A stretch of DNA of 64,000 nucleotides, taken from Posidonia oceanica. Lineage: Eukaryota > Streptophyta > Magnoliopsida > Alismatales > Posidoniaceae. Under the pieces are notes generated by a model, which was not told the DNA's origin, ran no database searches, and saw only the letters and a list, made by a program, of their open reading frames with translations. Of the stretch, positions 34,003 through 44,885 are shown one piece after another. Position 1 is the stretch's first letter. Every line of letters starts with the position of its first letter. Position numbers and translations under genes: made by a program. The stretch covers positions 85,705,501-85,769,500 of the forward strand of contig JAZBRS010000057.1 of assembly GCA_037176725.1 (NCBI GenBank). Reading direction: 5' to 3'.

Positions 34003-34609
34003 CATATATTGCATTTCACTGCATAACATTGCATCATATCGCATTCTCATTGCACTAATACTCCCTGCGGTCATCACACCAATTCCCGCATTCCGCCTTC
34101 TCGGACATGGCATACTTGGGAATCGAACCCCTAGTTTGCGCATTACTTAAAGTGGCATCCTCAGCAACATGAAACTTCTTACAGTTTGCCTGCTCAGCAT
34201 GACGCCCGCGGTAGCGCACGGTCCAGGATCGCTTCTTTAGCATTACGTGCCCACCACCGCATGCACATCCACTACATCTTGCATTCAACTATTTTCATAC
34301 ACACATCGTGTGTTCGTCTGGCTTTCGTTTGCACTGCCTAGTGACACCTTTGCATTGCATTTTTCCACCACACCACGTGCGTGCATCATCCGTTTCTTCC
34401 CCCAGTGGAGTACAACGCAATGGGCGTTAGTGTAAGCATCACATTAGTGTAAGCATTGCATTTGCATCTTCATTGCGGCAACAGGTCATGATTTTCGGTG
34501 TATCTGCCGTATAAGTGACTCAGGCCCACAGGAATTTTGCACTCTTGTCGGTGTCAAGAGGGGTGTCATGTCTACCCTGAGCAGCGTCCTCGGTCCCTTT
34601 GACCTCGCT
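34003..34609 (+). other. element A 3' region after solo LTR G
   Basis: Non-coding; matches reversed 6480-7000 of element E (tggagtacaacgcaatgggcg, cataagtgactcaggc-like segment). It ends with the AGGGGTGTC and CCCTGAGC arms that pair across the polypurine tract. Confidence 0.7.
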
Positions 34610-34623
34610 CAGGGAGGGGCATC
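34610..34623 (+). promoter_or_regulatory. polypurine tract of element A
   Basis: CAGGGAGGGGCATC immediately before the 3' LTR; identical in core to the tracts of D and E. Confidence 0.85.
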
Positions 34624-36570
34624 AGTTGACACCCCATTTTGACTGCTTGGAAGATGGTAGACTACTCTGGAAAGCTTGCTTGGACTCTGGGATGGCACTC
34701 TTTTTTCATTTAACCCATTTTGACCTAAAAACCAAATCCCATTCCTAAACCAACCCTAAAACCCCACCTAAACCCCAAATCCATCACCCAAGCCTTTTAC
34801 ACCTTTTTCAAATCATTTTAAACCAAGGCCCAAGTCCATTTTAGCCTTTGGCCTCCTCGGCGTGTTGGACGTTGGCACGGGCAGCATCCAATGTTGGATG
34901 CGCTCTACACCAGCGTCCAATGGCCCGCGAGTTGCAGAGGCTGCTCTGCCACCTCTAGCTCACCTCTCGTCTCCTCCACTGCCCGTACACACTTACTCGC
35001 CATCCCCTCAGCCCACTACAGCCACCCACTACCTGCCAAGGCCAAGTTACTGCCCTGCCAAGCCATCCTCTCCTCCCTAGCACCTCTTCCGCTCTCACCA
35101 CAGGTCACTGCCACCAGCCACTTGATTCCCTACCACCAAGACTTTCTCGCCCCTCTGGCAAGCCCCACACCACCACCTGACATCCCTCGTGGACTCCCCA
35201 CACTCACCAGCCTCTGCCACAACTGCCAGCCCCCTCTGCCACCCCTGCAAATTCCGGTGGAGGAACCCAATGCACCCATGAACAAAACCAGAGCTTTGCC
35301 CTCATTTCAGACGGCCTCACTTGTGCTACCAGCAATTCACCACCCCCACGAGCTCCAGCGATCTTCCAGCATCCTCCTCGAGCCCTCAGCGATCCCCTCC
35401 AGCCGCTCCTTAAGCTCTGCAAGCTTGCCAGAGATCAACTGGCCTTCCTCCTCCGCAACGCCGACGAGGAGCGCGAACAGTCGCATTCAGCTGCAGCTAG
35501 GTAGGCACTCGATACCTGTAGCTAGCCCATGCACACACGAGCATGCTAGGATAGCTAGTTCGCACACATGCCTCCTTGGCTGGCCGGAATAGCTTCCACC
35601 GCCAGCCACTAGGAGGAGGAGGTGGGTGGGGCTAACCACCTGCCCATTTCAAGCTATGAATATATGTTCATGTTCCTCTTTGCATGCTCATGCTTCCTAG
35701 ATTCTTAGCTTCGCTTTTTGCACTGGTCTGAGCATCGATTTTGGCTGGGAAGTTCCCGACTTGTTGGACGCGCATCCTGGTGCGTCCAACACCCCTACAT
35801 GCTAGCTTAGGTCATTTCCTATTTTGCTCCTATTTTGCTCCTATTTTGCTGTGATCTAATGCTTGCTTCTGCCATGCATGCTTCCTTACATACTCACCTA
35901 TGCCATGCAATGTTTCATACCGTGTTTTGATCCCGTTTTGGATCAATATCGCATGCTTCATGTTAATCTACTGTCTGCCTGTGTTGGACGCTGGAATGAG
36001 TCGCGTCCAATGTTGGACGCTGGTTCATCCAGCGTCCTACTTCCCTGCTTGCTTACATCTGCTGCCATGCTTGCATATTGCTTATTTTTGAGTTATATCT
36101 ATGATCCATGCATGCCTAGTGATGTCTGGCCTCTATGGCATCTATGTTTAAGTTTGCTAGTCTCCTATTTAACCGCATGTTTGTATATGTGGGATTTTTA
36201 TCCCTTTATTTCTCTACATATCTTTCTTACTTGCTTCTTATGGATTACATGCTTGGCTTGTGTGGTTTGTCATGATCTGGCATATTCTCAGTTGTTTGCA
36301 TGCATGATTAAGTGGGGTTTTGAGCTCAGCTCCGCCTTTGCAGGTGGGTTTGCATCCTTCATGTGTTGGACGCTGGAGCATTCAGCATCCTACATTGGAC
36401 GCTGATGTCACCAGCGTCCTACATTTCTGCTTAGTAACTTCCATTTAAATGCTTGCATGATGCTCTGATCTCTTATGTTCGTTTGATCGATGCCTGCATG
36501 CCCTGCCTATGCTTGTTTACAGCAACCTGAATCCATGCTATGATGTTTCCTTGCTAGTTTGCATGCTATC
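34624..36570 (+). repeat. 3' LTR of element A, first part (type 1)
   Basis: Begins AGTTGACACCCCATTTTGAC, so the terminal TG appears changed to AG. It follows the 5' LTR closely. Hairpin cassettes are at 34864-34922 (two units, versus one in the 5' LTR), 35763-35792 (one unit, versus two), 35982-36043 and 36364-36420. It is cut at 36570 by solo LTR B2; the left duplication CTATC is 36566-36570. A 233-codon ORF at 34891-35592 has an altered, partly open counterpart in the 5' LTR (15110-15811) but contains the hairpin cassette and no known domain. Confidence 0.85.
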
Positions 36571-36649
36571 TGTAGACACCCCATTTTGACTTGCTCATTT
36601 GATGGTTCTCTCTAGTAGCTTCAAAATCTTTTTTTCAAACTCTAGGTAA

Positions 36650-36860
36650 ATCACTCCTAAAACCCTTGAAAAACTCTAGGTAAATAGCACTCCTAAAACC
36701 CTAGAAAAACTCTAGGTAAATCACTCCTAAAACCTTAGAAAAACTCTAGGTAAATAGCACTCCTAAAACCCTAGAAAAACTCTAGGTAAATCACTCCTAA
36801 AACCTTAGAAAAACTCTAGGTAAATAGCACTCCCAAAACCCTAGAAAAACTCTAGGTAAA
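36650..36860. repeat. aaccctagaaaaactctagg tandem repeat
   Basis: Six or so units alternating about 33 and 35 bp, each with AAACCCTAG/AAAACTCTAGG and taaat(ag)cactcct. B1 has only two or three related units at 18715-18800, so this array has expanded within the LTR family. It resembles the plant telomere word but is not telomeric. Confidence 0.85.
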
Positions 36861-39800
36861 TCTCTCCTAAAATCCTAGAAAAGCTCTAAGATAGCATCTC
36901 CTGAACCCTAGGTCAGCATTTAAACCCTAGGTTAGCATAGGACACTCCCATGCATGCACAAGCCCAAGCCCTTCTCCCTCTTTCTTTTCTGATTATCTTT
37001 TTCTCTCTCCTCATTATCCTTTTCTCTCTCCTCTCTATCCTCTCTCTCTTTCTCCTTCCTTTCCTCCCTTTCTTTCTTCTATTCTTGCTTGCCATGGGCC
37101 CAATGGGCCCAGTCCACTCTTGCTCCTCCTCACTTCTTCCCCTTCCTTTCTTATATTTTATTTCTATTTTTATTTTATTTTATTCCATCTTATTTGATTT
37201 TTAATCTCCTTTTTCCCTTTCTTCCCTCCTTTCTTTCCTTCTTTTTTTCTTTCTTTCTTTCTTTCTTTTCTATTTTCCCATTTCTTTTTCTCCCAGCCCA
37301 CTCTTGCTCCTCCTCACTTCTTCCCCTTCCTTCCTTCTATTTTATTTCTATTTTTATTTTATTTTATTCTATCTTATTTGATTTTTAATTTCCTTTTCCC
37401 TTTCTTTCCTCCTTTCTTTCCTTCTTTCTTTCTTTCTTTCTTTTCTATTTTTCCCTTTCTTTATTTCTTTTCCTCCAAAGCCCAATCCAACCCCCTTCAT
37501 TTTCTTTTCCCACAACTATTCTTTTCTAAGCCCCAAGCCCACCAACTTCCCTCTCTTTTTCCTCCCTTCTTTTCCCTCTTCTTTCCTCCTCCTTTCCTTC
37601 TTTATTTCCCTTTTTCTTCTCCTTCTTCCAGCACTATTCCTCTACCCCCATCTTTTATTTCCTTTTTTCTTTTGGGCCAGGCCTGGCCCACCAGCTTCTC
37701 CCCCTTTTCTTTTCTTTTCTTTTTTTCCTCCTTTCCTTCCCTCCTCCTTTCTTTTCCTTCCTTATTTGTTTCTTTTCTTCAGCCCAACTCTCCCTCGGCC
37801 CAGCACCTTTTTCTTTTCTTTTCTCCTTTTCCCGCCAGCCTGGCCCACACTCCCCTACCCCTTCTTCCTCTTTTTTCCTCTGATTTCCTCCTCAGCCTAG
37901 CCGGCCCGCACCACTTCCTCCTTCTCCTCTCCTTGTCCCTTTCCCTCTCTATTTGAAATCAGCAACCCAGCACGCCATCTCTGCAGACTCACCCCCTCAC
38001 AAGCCACAGCCCACCGCCGAACACTCCACCTCCTCCTCACGCCATCGTGCGGCGGAGCCCAGCCTCACAAGCTCACCTACCTGCCGGCCTCTCCCAGTCA
38101 CTGCCAAGACCTGCCAGCCCTCTGCATTGCCCAGAATCCCTGCTAATTGCCCAGACCACCCATGCCTCACGCCAGTGGCAATTGAGTGCTCCAGATTGAA
38201 CAAAACCACTCGTCCATCTCCTTCCTCACTCACCACACTTGTGCGAACCAGAGAGAGCAAAAGAGAAACCAGAGCTTCCACCCATCTCAGACCTGCAACT
38301 CCCACCTCACACACCTCTTCACACACACACTCCCAGACCTTCAAATTCCTCCCCGACACTCACCAGACTACTAGCTTCCCAACCCAATCCTCATTTCACC
38401 ATCACACCCCCATCAGACCAAGCTCTCCACTACAAACACTTTCGCACCACCTCTGTCCAGAAACGACCCAAGCACCCATTCCACTCCAGACCCCGTTTGG
38501 CCTCTTCCAGACCTCTCCATCACCTTCACCAAGCTTCCATGAACCCAAGCAACCGCTCAGAGGGATTCAGAGAGCCACCAAGCTCAGCAAAGCCAAAATC
38601 TGCAGAGAGGCCACCCAAATTTCAAAATCTTACCTCAGTGCACTAATCTCACACCTGAGTGCTCCGGAAGCTCCGCCTTGATGCCACGATCAACCTCCGA
38701 TCACCGCCGAGCTCCCTCAACCTCTGCAGCTTCGTCACCGACCGCCTGCAACCGTCGGAGGAAGACTGACGTCGTCAGGGCGTTCCGGCACACTTCAGAG
38801 GTAAGCAACCTCCTTTCCTTACTCGTTGCATGCTCTTCTTGCTTTCTAGGTAATTAGAAATAGGATTAGAGGCCTAGTTTAGGGTTGTGCCCCTGCCACT
38901 ACAGTGCCATCTTCCCCAACGAGCACTGAGCTCCGTTGCCGTCCCCCACACGCTCCGATCCCCCGCAGTTGCTCTGAAGCCTCCCCCGAGCATTGCCAAG
39001 AGGCTAGCAAGCTGCTCTGCCCCTCTACGCGTCCTTCTAGAGCCTCCTCTGCCTGCGTAACTTCTGCAGTCGCCGGAGCCACCGCCGCCGAGTCGACCGG
39101 CCGCCTCACGGCATCAGTTCCCTCCGAACTCCGTCCAGAGCTTCGCCGGAGTCCCAGGTAGCTGGATCAGCGCTGTCCGGCCTTCGCCATAGCCTCCAGC
39201 GCTTGTCCCGTCCTCCTCCTTCTCTGTGGGCCAGTACCAGGTCGTCCAAGAGCTTCCACCGCCGCAGCACCTCTGCGACAGCATCACTGCGTCCACTTGA
39301 GCTATGGGATGCTTCCTAGACTCCGCCGCAGTAGCTCCGCAACTTCCAGCAGCCGGCGCACCTCCGTCTCCCTCTGCAAAAGCACCACCGTGCCGTTAGA
39401 CCGCCTTCGCTGCCCTCCTGCGCCGCCGAGACCATCGGAGTATCTACCCGGACCTGCCGCAGCTTCCTGGGCCCTTGTGTTAGGCCGTCGCTCGCCGGAT
39501 CGCCGCCGCATGCGCCTTCTTCTCCGTTAGCGGTGCTGCAATGTCGAGCGACACTGTAGCATTGTTGATGAATAAAGTTTTGATTTTATTTTCATTGCAT
39601 GCATTATCTTAAATTGCAGTAGTTTGTTTTATTTACATCTGGGTCCAGCTTTGGTTTGAGTTTCATTTAATTTTGAATTAAAACTATATTGCATTGCAGT
39701 CTGGCCCTCTGTTTATTTTTATTTACATGTAGGTCCTTCATTTAAGTATTTAAATGCATCTGAATGTTAGTTTAAATGCATGCATTGCATTTTAGTCCTC

Positions 39801-40920
39801 AGATTTGTTTTCATTTAATGTTGCATTTAAACTATACTACATTGCATTAAAAGTCAGCTTGTTTATTTATTTGCATCTGGGTCCATCTGCATGGTTTGAA
39901 AATCATTTAAATGCATCTTAAAACCATATTGCATTAAAATAAAATGTCACATGTTTCCAAATTTACTTTTCAGTCCTTTGTTCAATCAGATTTTATTTAA
40001 TGCATGTTTTAAATCTTATTGCATTACTAAAAAATCTAGAAAAATAGTTTAATTGCACATCAGTCCTCATTCAGTTCATCCATATCATTTAATCTGCATT
40101 TAAACTATACTGCATTGCTAAAAAAACCAAAAAATATGTTTATTTGCATGTCAGTCCATCTGCATGGTTTAAAACTCATTTAATCAGCAAATAAAACCAT
40201 ATTGCATTGCATTAAACATCTGTATGTTTATAAAATTGCATTTAAGTCCATCTATTGTGAATCAGTAGCTTTTTTTAAACTTATTAGCATTGCATAAAAC
40301 CCCATCACTTTGTTTTATTTGCATACAGGTCCAAGCACAGCATGCATATCTTTTGTTTTTTTTCATTTTTTATTGCAGTTGCATCCAGAACTTTTAAGTA
40401 TTTGCATCTAGGTCCTTATATCAACTGATTTCATTTAATCTGCATTTTAGAACTTTATTGCATTGCTAAAAAATCCAGAAAAACATAATAATTGCATGTC
40501 AGTCCCTGTCTTCAGTTTTTTGCATGTTTGCATGCCTTCTTTGTATTGCATTTAGGTCTTGCATGTTTTTAAAATTGCATTTAGGTCATTTTTTGCATTG
40601 TTGCATGCATATCTTGCTATTAGCATTGCATTCAGCCTATGCATCATTGCATTAGTATTCTTGCATGCATTAGCCCTGTTTTGCACACCCCTAGGAGCAT
40701 TTTTGCACATAGGCCCTTGTAGTTTCCCCAGATTATACTTATGTCCCTGCATTGCATTTTTGCATGCATAGCATCCCCATGTTCCCATGCATTGCACGCA
40801 TTTAGGGGCTAATTGCACTTAGACCCCTGCCTAGCCCGCTTGAAACACTACATAGCATCCATTGCATTCCCATTTGCATTGCATGCATCGTTTTGTGTGC
40901 ATGTATTTGTTTTCTTCTGC

Positions 40921-41140
40921 ATTTGCATCGTTTTGCATGCATGCATCTATTTTCTTCGGCATTTGCACCGTTTTGTGTGCCTACATCTATTTTCTTCTGC
41001 ATTTGCACCGATTTGCGTGCTTGCATCTGTTTTCTTCTGCATTTGCACCGTTTTGCGTGCCTACATCTATTTTCTTCTGCATTTGCACCGATTTGCGTGC
41101 CTACATCTGTTTTCTTCTGCATTTGCACCGTTTTGCGTGC
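40921..41140. repeat. 40-bp minisatellite in solo LTR B2
   Basis: Units starting atttgca(c/t)cg begin at 40921, 40961, 41001, 41041, 41081 and 41121, exactly 40 bases apart. Because 40 is not a multiple of three, the same peptide words appear in all three frames, producing three overlapping ORFs of 165-199 codons that are not genes. Confidence 0.95.
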
Positions 41141-42011
41141 TGCTTTGTTTTATTTGTATATTGCTTGCATTTTTGCATCGTTTTGCGTGCCTGCCTCGTT
41201 TTCTTTTGCATTTCGCCTCATTTTGCATGCCTACATCTGTTCTTGCTTGCATTTGCACCGTTCTACATGCCCGCTTGCGTTTTCTCCTGCTTTGCACGGT
41301 TTTGCGTGCCCACTTTCGTTTTCCTTTTTGCATGTTGCTTGCATTGCATTGTTTACCGTTGTTTTGTTTTATCGCCTGCATTTGCATTAGGGCAATGATG
41401 CTTACTACCTAGGAGTTCTCACGAACTAGGGTTCGCTCAGTTCGGAATACTAGCGGCGTTGCTGAGCACATAGCTTGCATGTTTAATTCATTACACGCAT
41501 ATTAGCACCTAGAGCACGCATTAGAGCATGCATTCAGACATTCATTGCATTTAGGCATTAGACGAGCATTTTCCTTGCATTTGCGAGCGAGATAGCCTAA
41601 GAAAGACCGATTCTTGGACGTATCGGGGGTGCCTAACACCTTCCTCGTGCGTAACAGGAGTCCTTGCCCTTTCTCTTGGTCCGCAATGACCATTCCTTCA
41701 TCCTAGGCACGAGTCATAGCATAGCATAGCATAGCATCACATTGTGTTGCATCGCATCTCTTTGCATCCTTTTTGCTTCCAATTTTGCATGTCTTTTCAT
41801 GCATTACCCTCGGTTTTCCTTGTCTCCCAACTTAATAGACATAGTGGCGACTCTGATTTGTTTTATCATTTCTTTTTCCTCTTTTTGCCAGCGTTTCCGA
41901 GTCAAGTTTCCTTCCTCGGATTTCGCCGCATATAGTGACCCTAATGTCGATCGGTGCACGCGAGCTTTGGCATTGTGCATGGATTTGATATTTCAGGATT
42001 ACTACACTATC

Positions 42012-43495
42012 TTGCCATCTGCCTGCTCCAGAGTGTTGGACGCTGGATACTGCAGCGTCCTATGTTGGACGCTGTATGTTCTAGCGGCCACACACCTTGC
42101 AGTAGCTTAAAACTCATTCATGCTTGCATCTTGCCATCAAATCTTATTCTGGTTATTTATCTTGATTGCCTTGCATGTTATACATGTCATGCACTCTCAT
42201 GCAGCATTTACATCGCATTCATATAGCCTACATGCATGCATTTTTTCTCAAAAGCATAGCTTGGTTGTTGGACGCCTCAGATCTCAGCGTCCAACATTGG
42301 ACACTGTTATTCTAAGCGTCCAACACCCTCTGCCCGTTTTAAAATCGCTTTGATCTTGCTTTTGGTTTCTGGGCCTTGTGTTTTGGTTTCCCAGCATGCT
42401 CTATCTGCCCATGGGTTTTTACATTGCATTAAATCCATAATTTCTAAGTTGCATTGCATGTTTTCTGCATTTTGGCTTCTACCTGTGTAGGACGCCAGCT
42501 ATCCTAGCATCCAACATTGGACGCTGCTGGTAGTTGCGTCCAACACTTGCAGTAAGCTGCACCTTCGTTTTAATCGCCGCCCTTTACATTTCGTTGGTCC
42601 CGGTACATGCCTACGACACCCATGCATGCTGTTGGGACCCTGTTTTGGTTTTGCGCCTTGCGTTGCACGCTTTCCCATGGTTTTTGCTTTGGACTCGCTT
42701 TCGCTTTCTCTTTTGCATATCGCTCGCTTGCATCGTTTTCTGTGCTTGCATCGTTTTCCACGTCACTTTTGCATCATTTTCTGCACTTGCACCGTTTTCC
42801 GCGCCCACTTTTGCTTTATCCCTTGCATGTTGCTTGCATTGCATGGTTTTCCAAGCAGTTTTGCTTTATCGCCTACATTTGTATTAGGACAGTGATGCTT
42901 ACTGCCTGGAGTTCTTACGAACCAGGGTCCGCTCAGTTCGGAACACTGGCAGCGCTGCTGAGTGCGTAGACAGCACGTTTAATTTCCATACATGGCATTT
43001 AGGCACTTTAAGCAGTTAAAGCATCATAGCATAGCATGGCATCTATTGCCTGTGGGCGTATAGCAAAGGCAAGTGATTGTCGATATCCGGCATATGCGAG
43101 CAAGTTAGCTTAGAAAGACCAACTTCTCGGGCATGTCGGGGGTGCCTAACACCTTCCCCGCACGTAATAGGAGTCCTTGCCCTTTCTCTAGCCCGCAGTG
43201 ACCATTTTGCCCTCGTCTTTGGCACGAGTCATCTTCTTTGCATAGCATTGCATCTTTTTGTGTGGTTTTGAATGTTTTCCATGCATTTCCTCGATTTTCC
43301 TTGTCTCCCGACTTAATAGACACGGTGGCGACTCCCTTTTCTTTCTTTTTCCCTTTGGCTTTTCGCCTCTGTTTTCGATGTTTTGAGTCGAGTTTCCTCC
43401 TCGGACCACCTGCTAATAGTGAACCTGATTCCGATCGGTGCACGCAAGCTCTGGGCAGCGTGCATGGACGATCGCGAATGCCAGGGATCGCTACA
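42012..43495 (+). repeat. 3' LTR of element A, second part
   Basis: Resumes at ttgccatctgcctgctccag after the CTATC duplication (42007-42011) and ends GGGATCGCTACA at 43495, followed by the CCTGG duplication of element A. Contains cassettes near 42032-42085, 42266-42325 and 42487-42545, the gcatcgttttc run, R/U5 block, and the LTR-internal PBS-like decamer TGGCGACTCC at 43326-43335. Confidence 0.85.
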
Positions 43496-43500
43496 CCTGG
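43496..43500. repeat. target-site duplication of element A (right copy)
   Basis: CCTGG, identical to 2939-2943. Confidence 0.8.
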
Positions 43501-43654
43501 GCTTTGTTGTGAGTTGGGTTTTGATGGGTTTGAGGTGTGAGGTGGCTCTTGGGATGGTTTGTTGGGATCTGGAGTGGGGTTAGGTCCACTGCAATCGAGC
43601 CTACTCCTCTGAAAGTGTCCGTCGATGAATACCTGTAAAAATGAGGTGTCTACA
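43501..43654 (-). repeat. LTR of element D/F, right part (U3 start)
   Basis: Minus strand starts TGTAGACACCTCATTTTTACAG at 43654 directly after D's polypurine tract, and runs into 43501, where element A interrupts it. The rest is at 723-2943. Together about 2.35 kb. Confidence 0.8.
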
Positions 43655-43667
43655 GATGCCCCTCCCT
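43655..43667 (-). promoter_or_regulatory. polypurine tract of element D
   Basis: Minus-strand AGGGAGGGGCATC directly before the LTR start at 43654. Confidence 0.85.
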
Positions 43668-44260
43668 GATCGAAGTCACAGGAACCGAGACTGCTGCTCA
43701 GGGTTGACAAGACACCCCGCCCAAGTTAAAGTGAAGCAACCTATGCTCATGTGGATGCTGATGCTGATGATAATGCTAGTGTGCGTGCTGAGCCTGAGCA
43801 GCTCTAAGCGATGCTATGATGCCAACTCTGTTGGGGACATTTGCAGAGGGCGATGCCATGCCATGATCGTTGATGCCATGCCACATGATGCAATGAGTGG
43901 TGAGTTGACGAACTCAACACCGGATAATGGGGTTATCGGCCCAAGGAGTTGGCGGACTCTTCGCCGGATAGTTTGGGTTATCAGCCCAAGGAGAAAACGC
44001 TGGGCATGATAACAGATGCCGTCCGAGCAGTTTGGGTTACCAGCCCACAAGGAAAAGAGAAACGATATTGAGGCAACTAAAAAGATGCCCCTGGTATCGG
44101 GAAAGGTACACCAAGGGCAAGTGAAAAGTTCCTGGCATCGAAAAGGCAGCAGACAATGTAACGGGTGTCATTCGAGCAGTTAGAGCTACCAGCCAGAGCA
44201 GACATTCAACGGTTGTCGACCGAGCAGTTAGGGTTGCCAGCCCGAAGCGAGGCTCTGAAG
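43668..44260 (-). other. 3' region of element D with hairpin units
   Basis: Non-coding. It holds the CCCTGAGCAG partner of the PPT hairpin (43693-43703) and the ACACCCC segment that can pair with the LTR start. Hairpin units with GAGTT-gacg-AACTC (43901-43918) and GAGTT-ggcg-GACTC (43943-43957) follow, then decayed units with gcagttagggttgccagcccg at 44030-44245 and a ggtatc/gatacc-like remnant at 44090-44120. Confidence 0.7.
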
Positions 44261-44885
44261 AGGCACGCAAAAGGGGCTTGTCCTTATCCATAGAACGAGG
44301 AGACAAGGCAAGTGAGACTCCGAAGAGGCACACAAAAGAGGCATGTCCTTGTCCAGAGAACGAGGAGACAAGGCAAACGAGACTTCGGAGAGGCACGCAA
44401 AAGAGGCTTGTCCTCGTCCAGAGAACGAGGAGACAAGGCAAGCGAGGCTCCGAAGAGGCATGCAAAAGAGGGGCGAGACTCCGAAGAGGCAGCGCGAAGG
44501 GAGCAAGACTCCGAAGAGGCAACGCGGAGGGGGCGAGACTCCAAAGAGGTAGCACGAAGGGGGCGAGACTCCTAAGAGGTAGCGCAAAGGGGGCAAGACT
44601 CCGAAGAGGCAGCGCGAAGGGAGTCCGAAGAGGCAACGCAAAGGGGGTGAGACTCCAAAAAGGCAGCGCAAAGGGGGCGAGACTCCGAAAAGGCAACGCA
44701 AAGGGGGCGAGACTCCGAAGAGGCAGCGTGAAGGAAGTGAGACTCCAAAGAGGCAACGCGAAGGGGGAGAGACTCCAAATAGGCAGCGCGAAGGGGGCAA
44801 GACTCCAAATAGGCAGTGCGAAGGGGGCGAGACTCCGTAGAGGCAACGCGAAGGAGGCGAGACTTCGAAGAGGCAATGCAAAGGC
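44261..44885. repeat. 65-bp repeats passing into a 30-bp tandem array
   Basis: Three 65-bp units start at aggca 44261, 44326 and 44391 (next start 44456), each with cacgcaaaagaggcttgtcc - gagaacgaggagacaaggc - gagactccgaag. From 44456 the period drops to 30 bp (agactccgaagaggcagcgcgaaggggg) for about 14 units, with one short unit near 44630. The 30-bp unit equals the ends of the 65-bp unit with its middle deleted. Both strands stay open (205 codons plus; 279 and 236 codons minus) because 30 is a multiple of three. A Lys/Arg-rich or Pro/Leu-rich decapeptide repeat would result, but I regard this as non-coding. Confidence 0.9.

Larger units (their letters stand above)
36571..42006 (+). mobile_element. 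Solo LTR B2 (type 2, 5.4 kb)
   Basis: 5436 bp starting TGTAGACACCCCATTTTGAC and ending GGATTACTACA, flanked by CTATC at 36566-36570 and 42007-42011. Removing it restores the 3' LTR of element A exactly as in the 5' LTR at 16830. Same plan as B1: aaccctag-type U3 repeats, pyrimidine tracts with TGGGCCCA, C-rich then GC-rich blocks (37960-39540), T-rich section, 40-bp minisatellite (40921-41140), R/U5. The 242-codon ORF at 37953-38681 is Ser/Thr/Pro-rich without a domain and is disrupted in B1. At more than 5 kb this is unusually long for a lone LTR, though such LTR sizes are known in the Ogre group. Confidence 0.9.
2944..43495 (+). mobile_element. Element A: gag-only Tat-lineage LTR retrotransposon with four nested insertions
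   Basis: Plus-strand element flanked by CCTGG duplications. Its 5' LTR is 2944-2953 plus 14879-18311 (split by element E); its 3' LTR is 34624-36570 plus 42012-43495 (split by solo LTR B2). The LTRs come to about 3443 and 3431 bp without the insertions. Between them lie a PBS (18313-18330), leader (split by solo LTR B1), a gag pseudogene (24673-27177), a non-coding spacer, hairpin repeats (28791-29766) and a polypurine tract (34610-34623). No protease, RT, RNase H or integrase is present, so it would have depended on enzymes from another element, as TR-GAG elements do. In the first 90 or so aligned LTR bases I count five substitutions and one indel, so it is not a recent insertion. Confidence 0.85.

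Noticed and set aside
34891..35592. 233-codon ORF in the 3' LTR of element A, with a counterpart at 15110-15811.
   Set aside because: It begins in a hairpin cassette, is broken in the sister LTR and absent in element C's LTR; no known domain.
36650..36860. AAACCCTAG-rich stretch as an interstitial telomere.
   Set aside because: The unit is 33-35 bp with an extra g and unrelated bases, not tandem CCCTAAA; it belongs to the U3 of type 2 LTRs.
37953..38681. 242-codon Ser/Thr/Pro-rich ORF in solo LTR B2.
   Set aside because: The matching stretch in B1 (19760-20600) is frameshifted and stopped, and no domain is recognisable; it is C-rich LTR sequence with few chances for stops.
40813..41412. Overlapping plus-strand ORFs of 165-199 codons.
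   Set aside because: They are the same 40-bp minisatellite read in three frames; no codon structure or domain.
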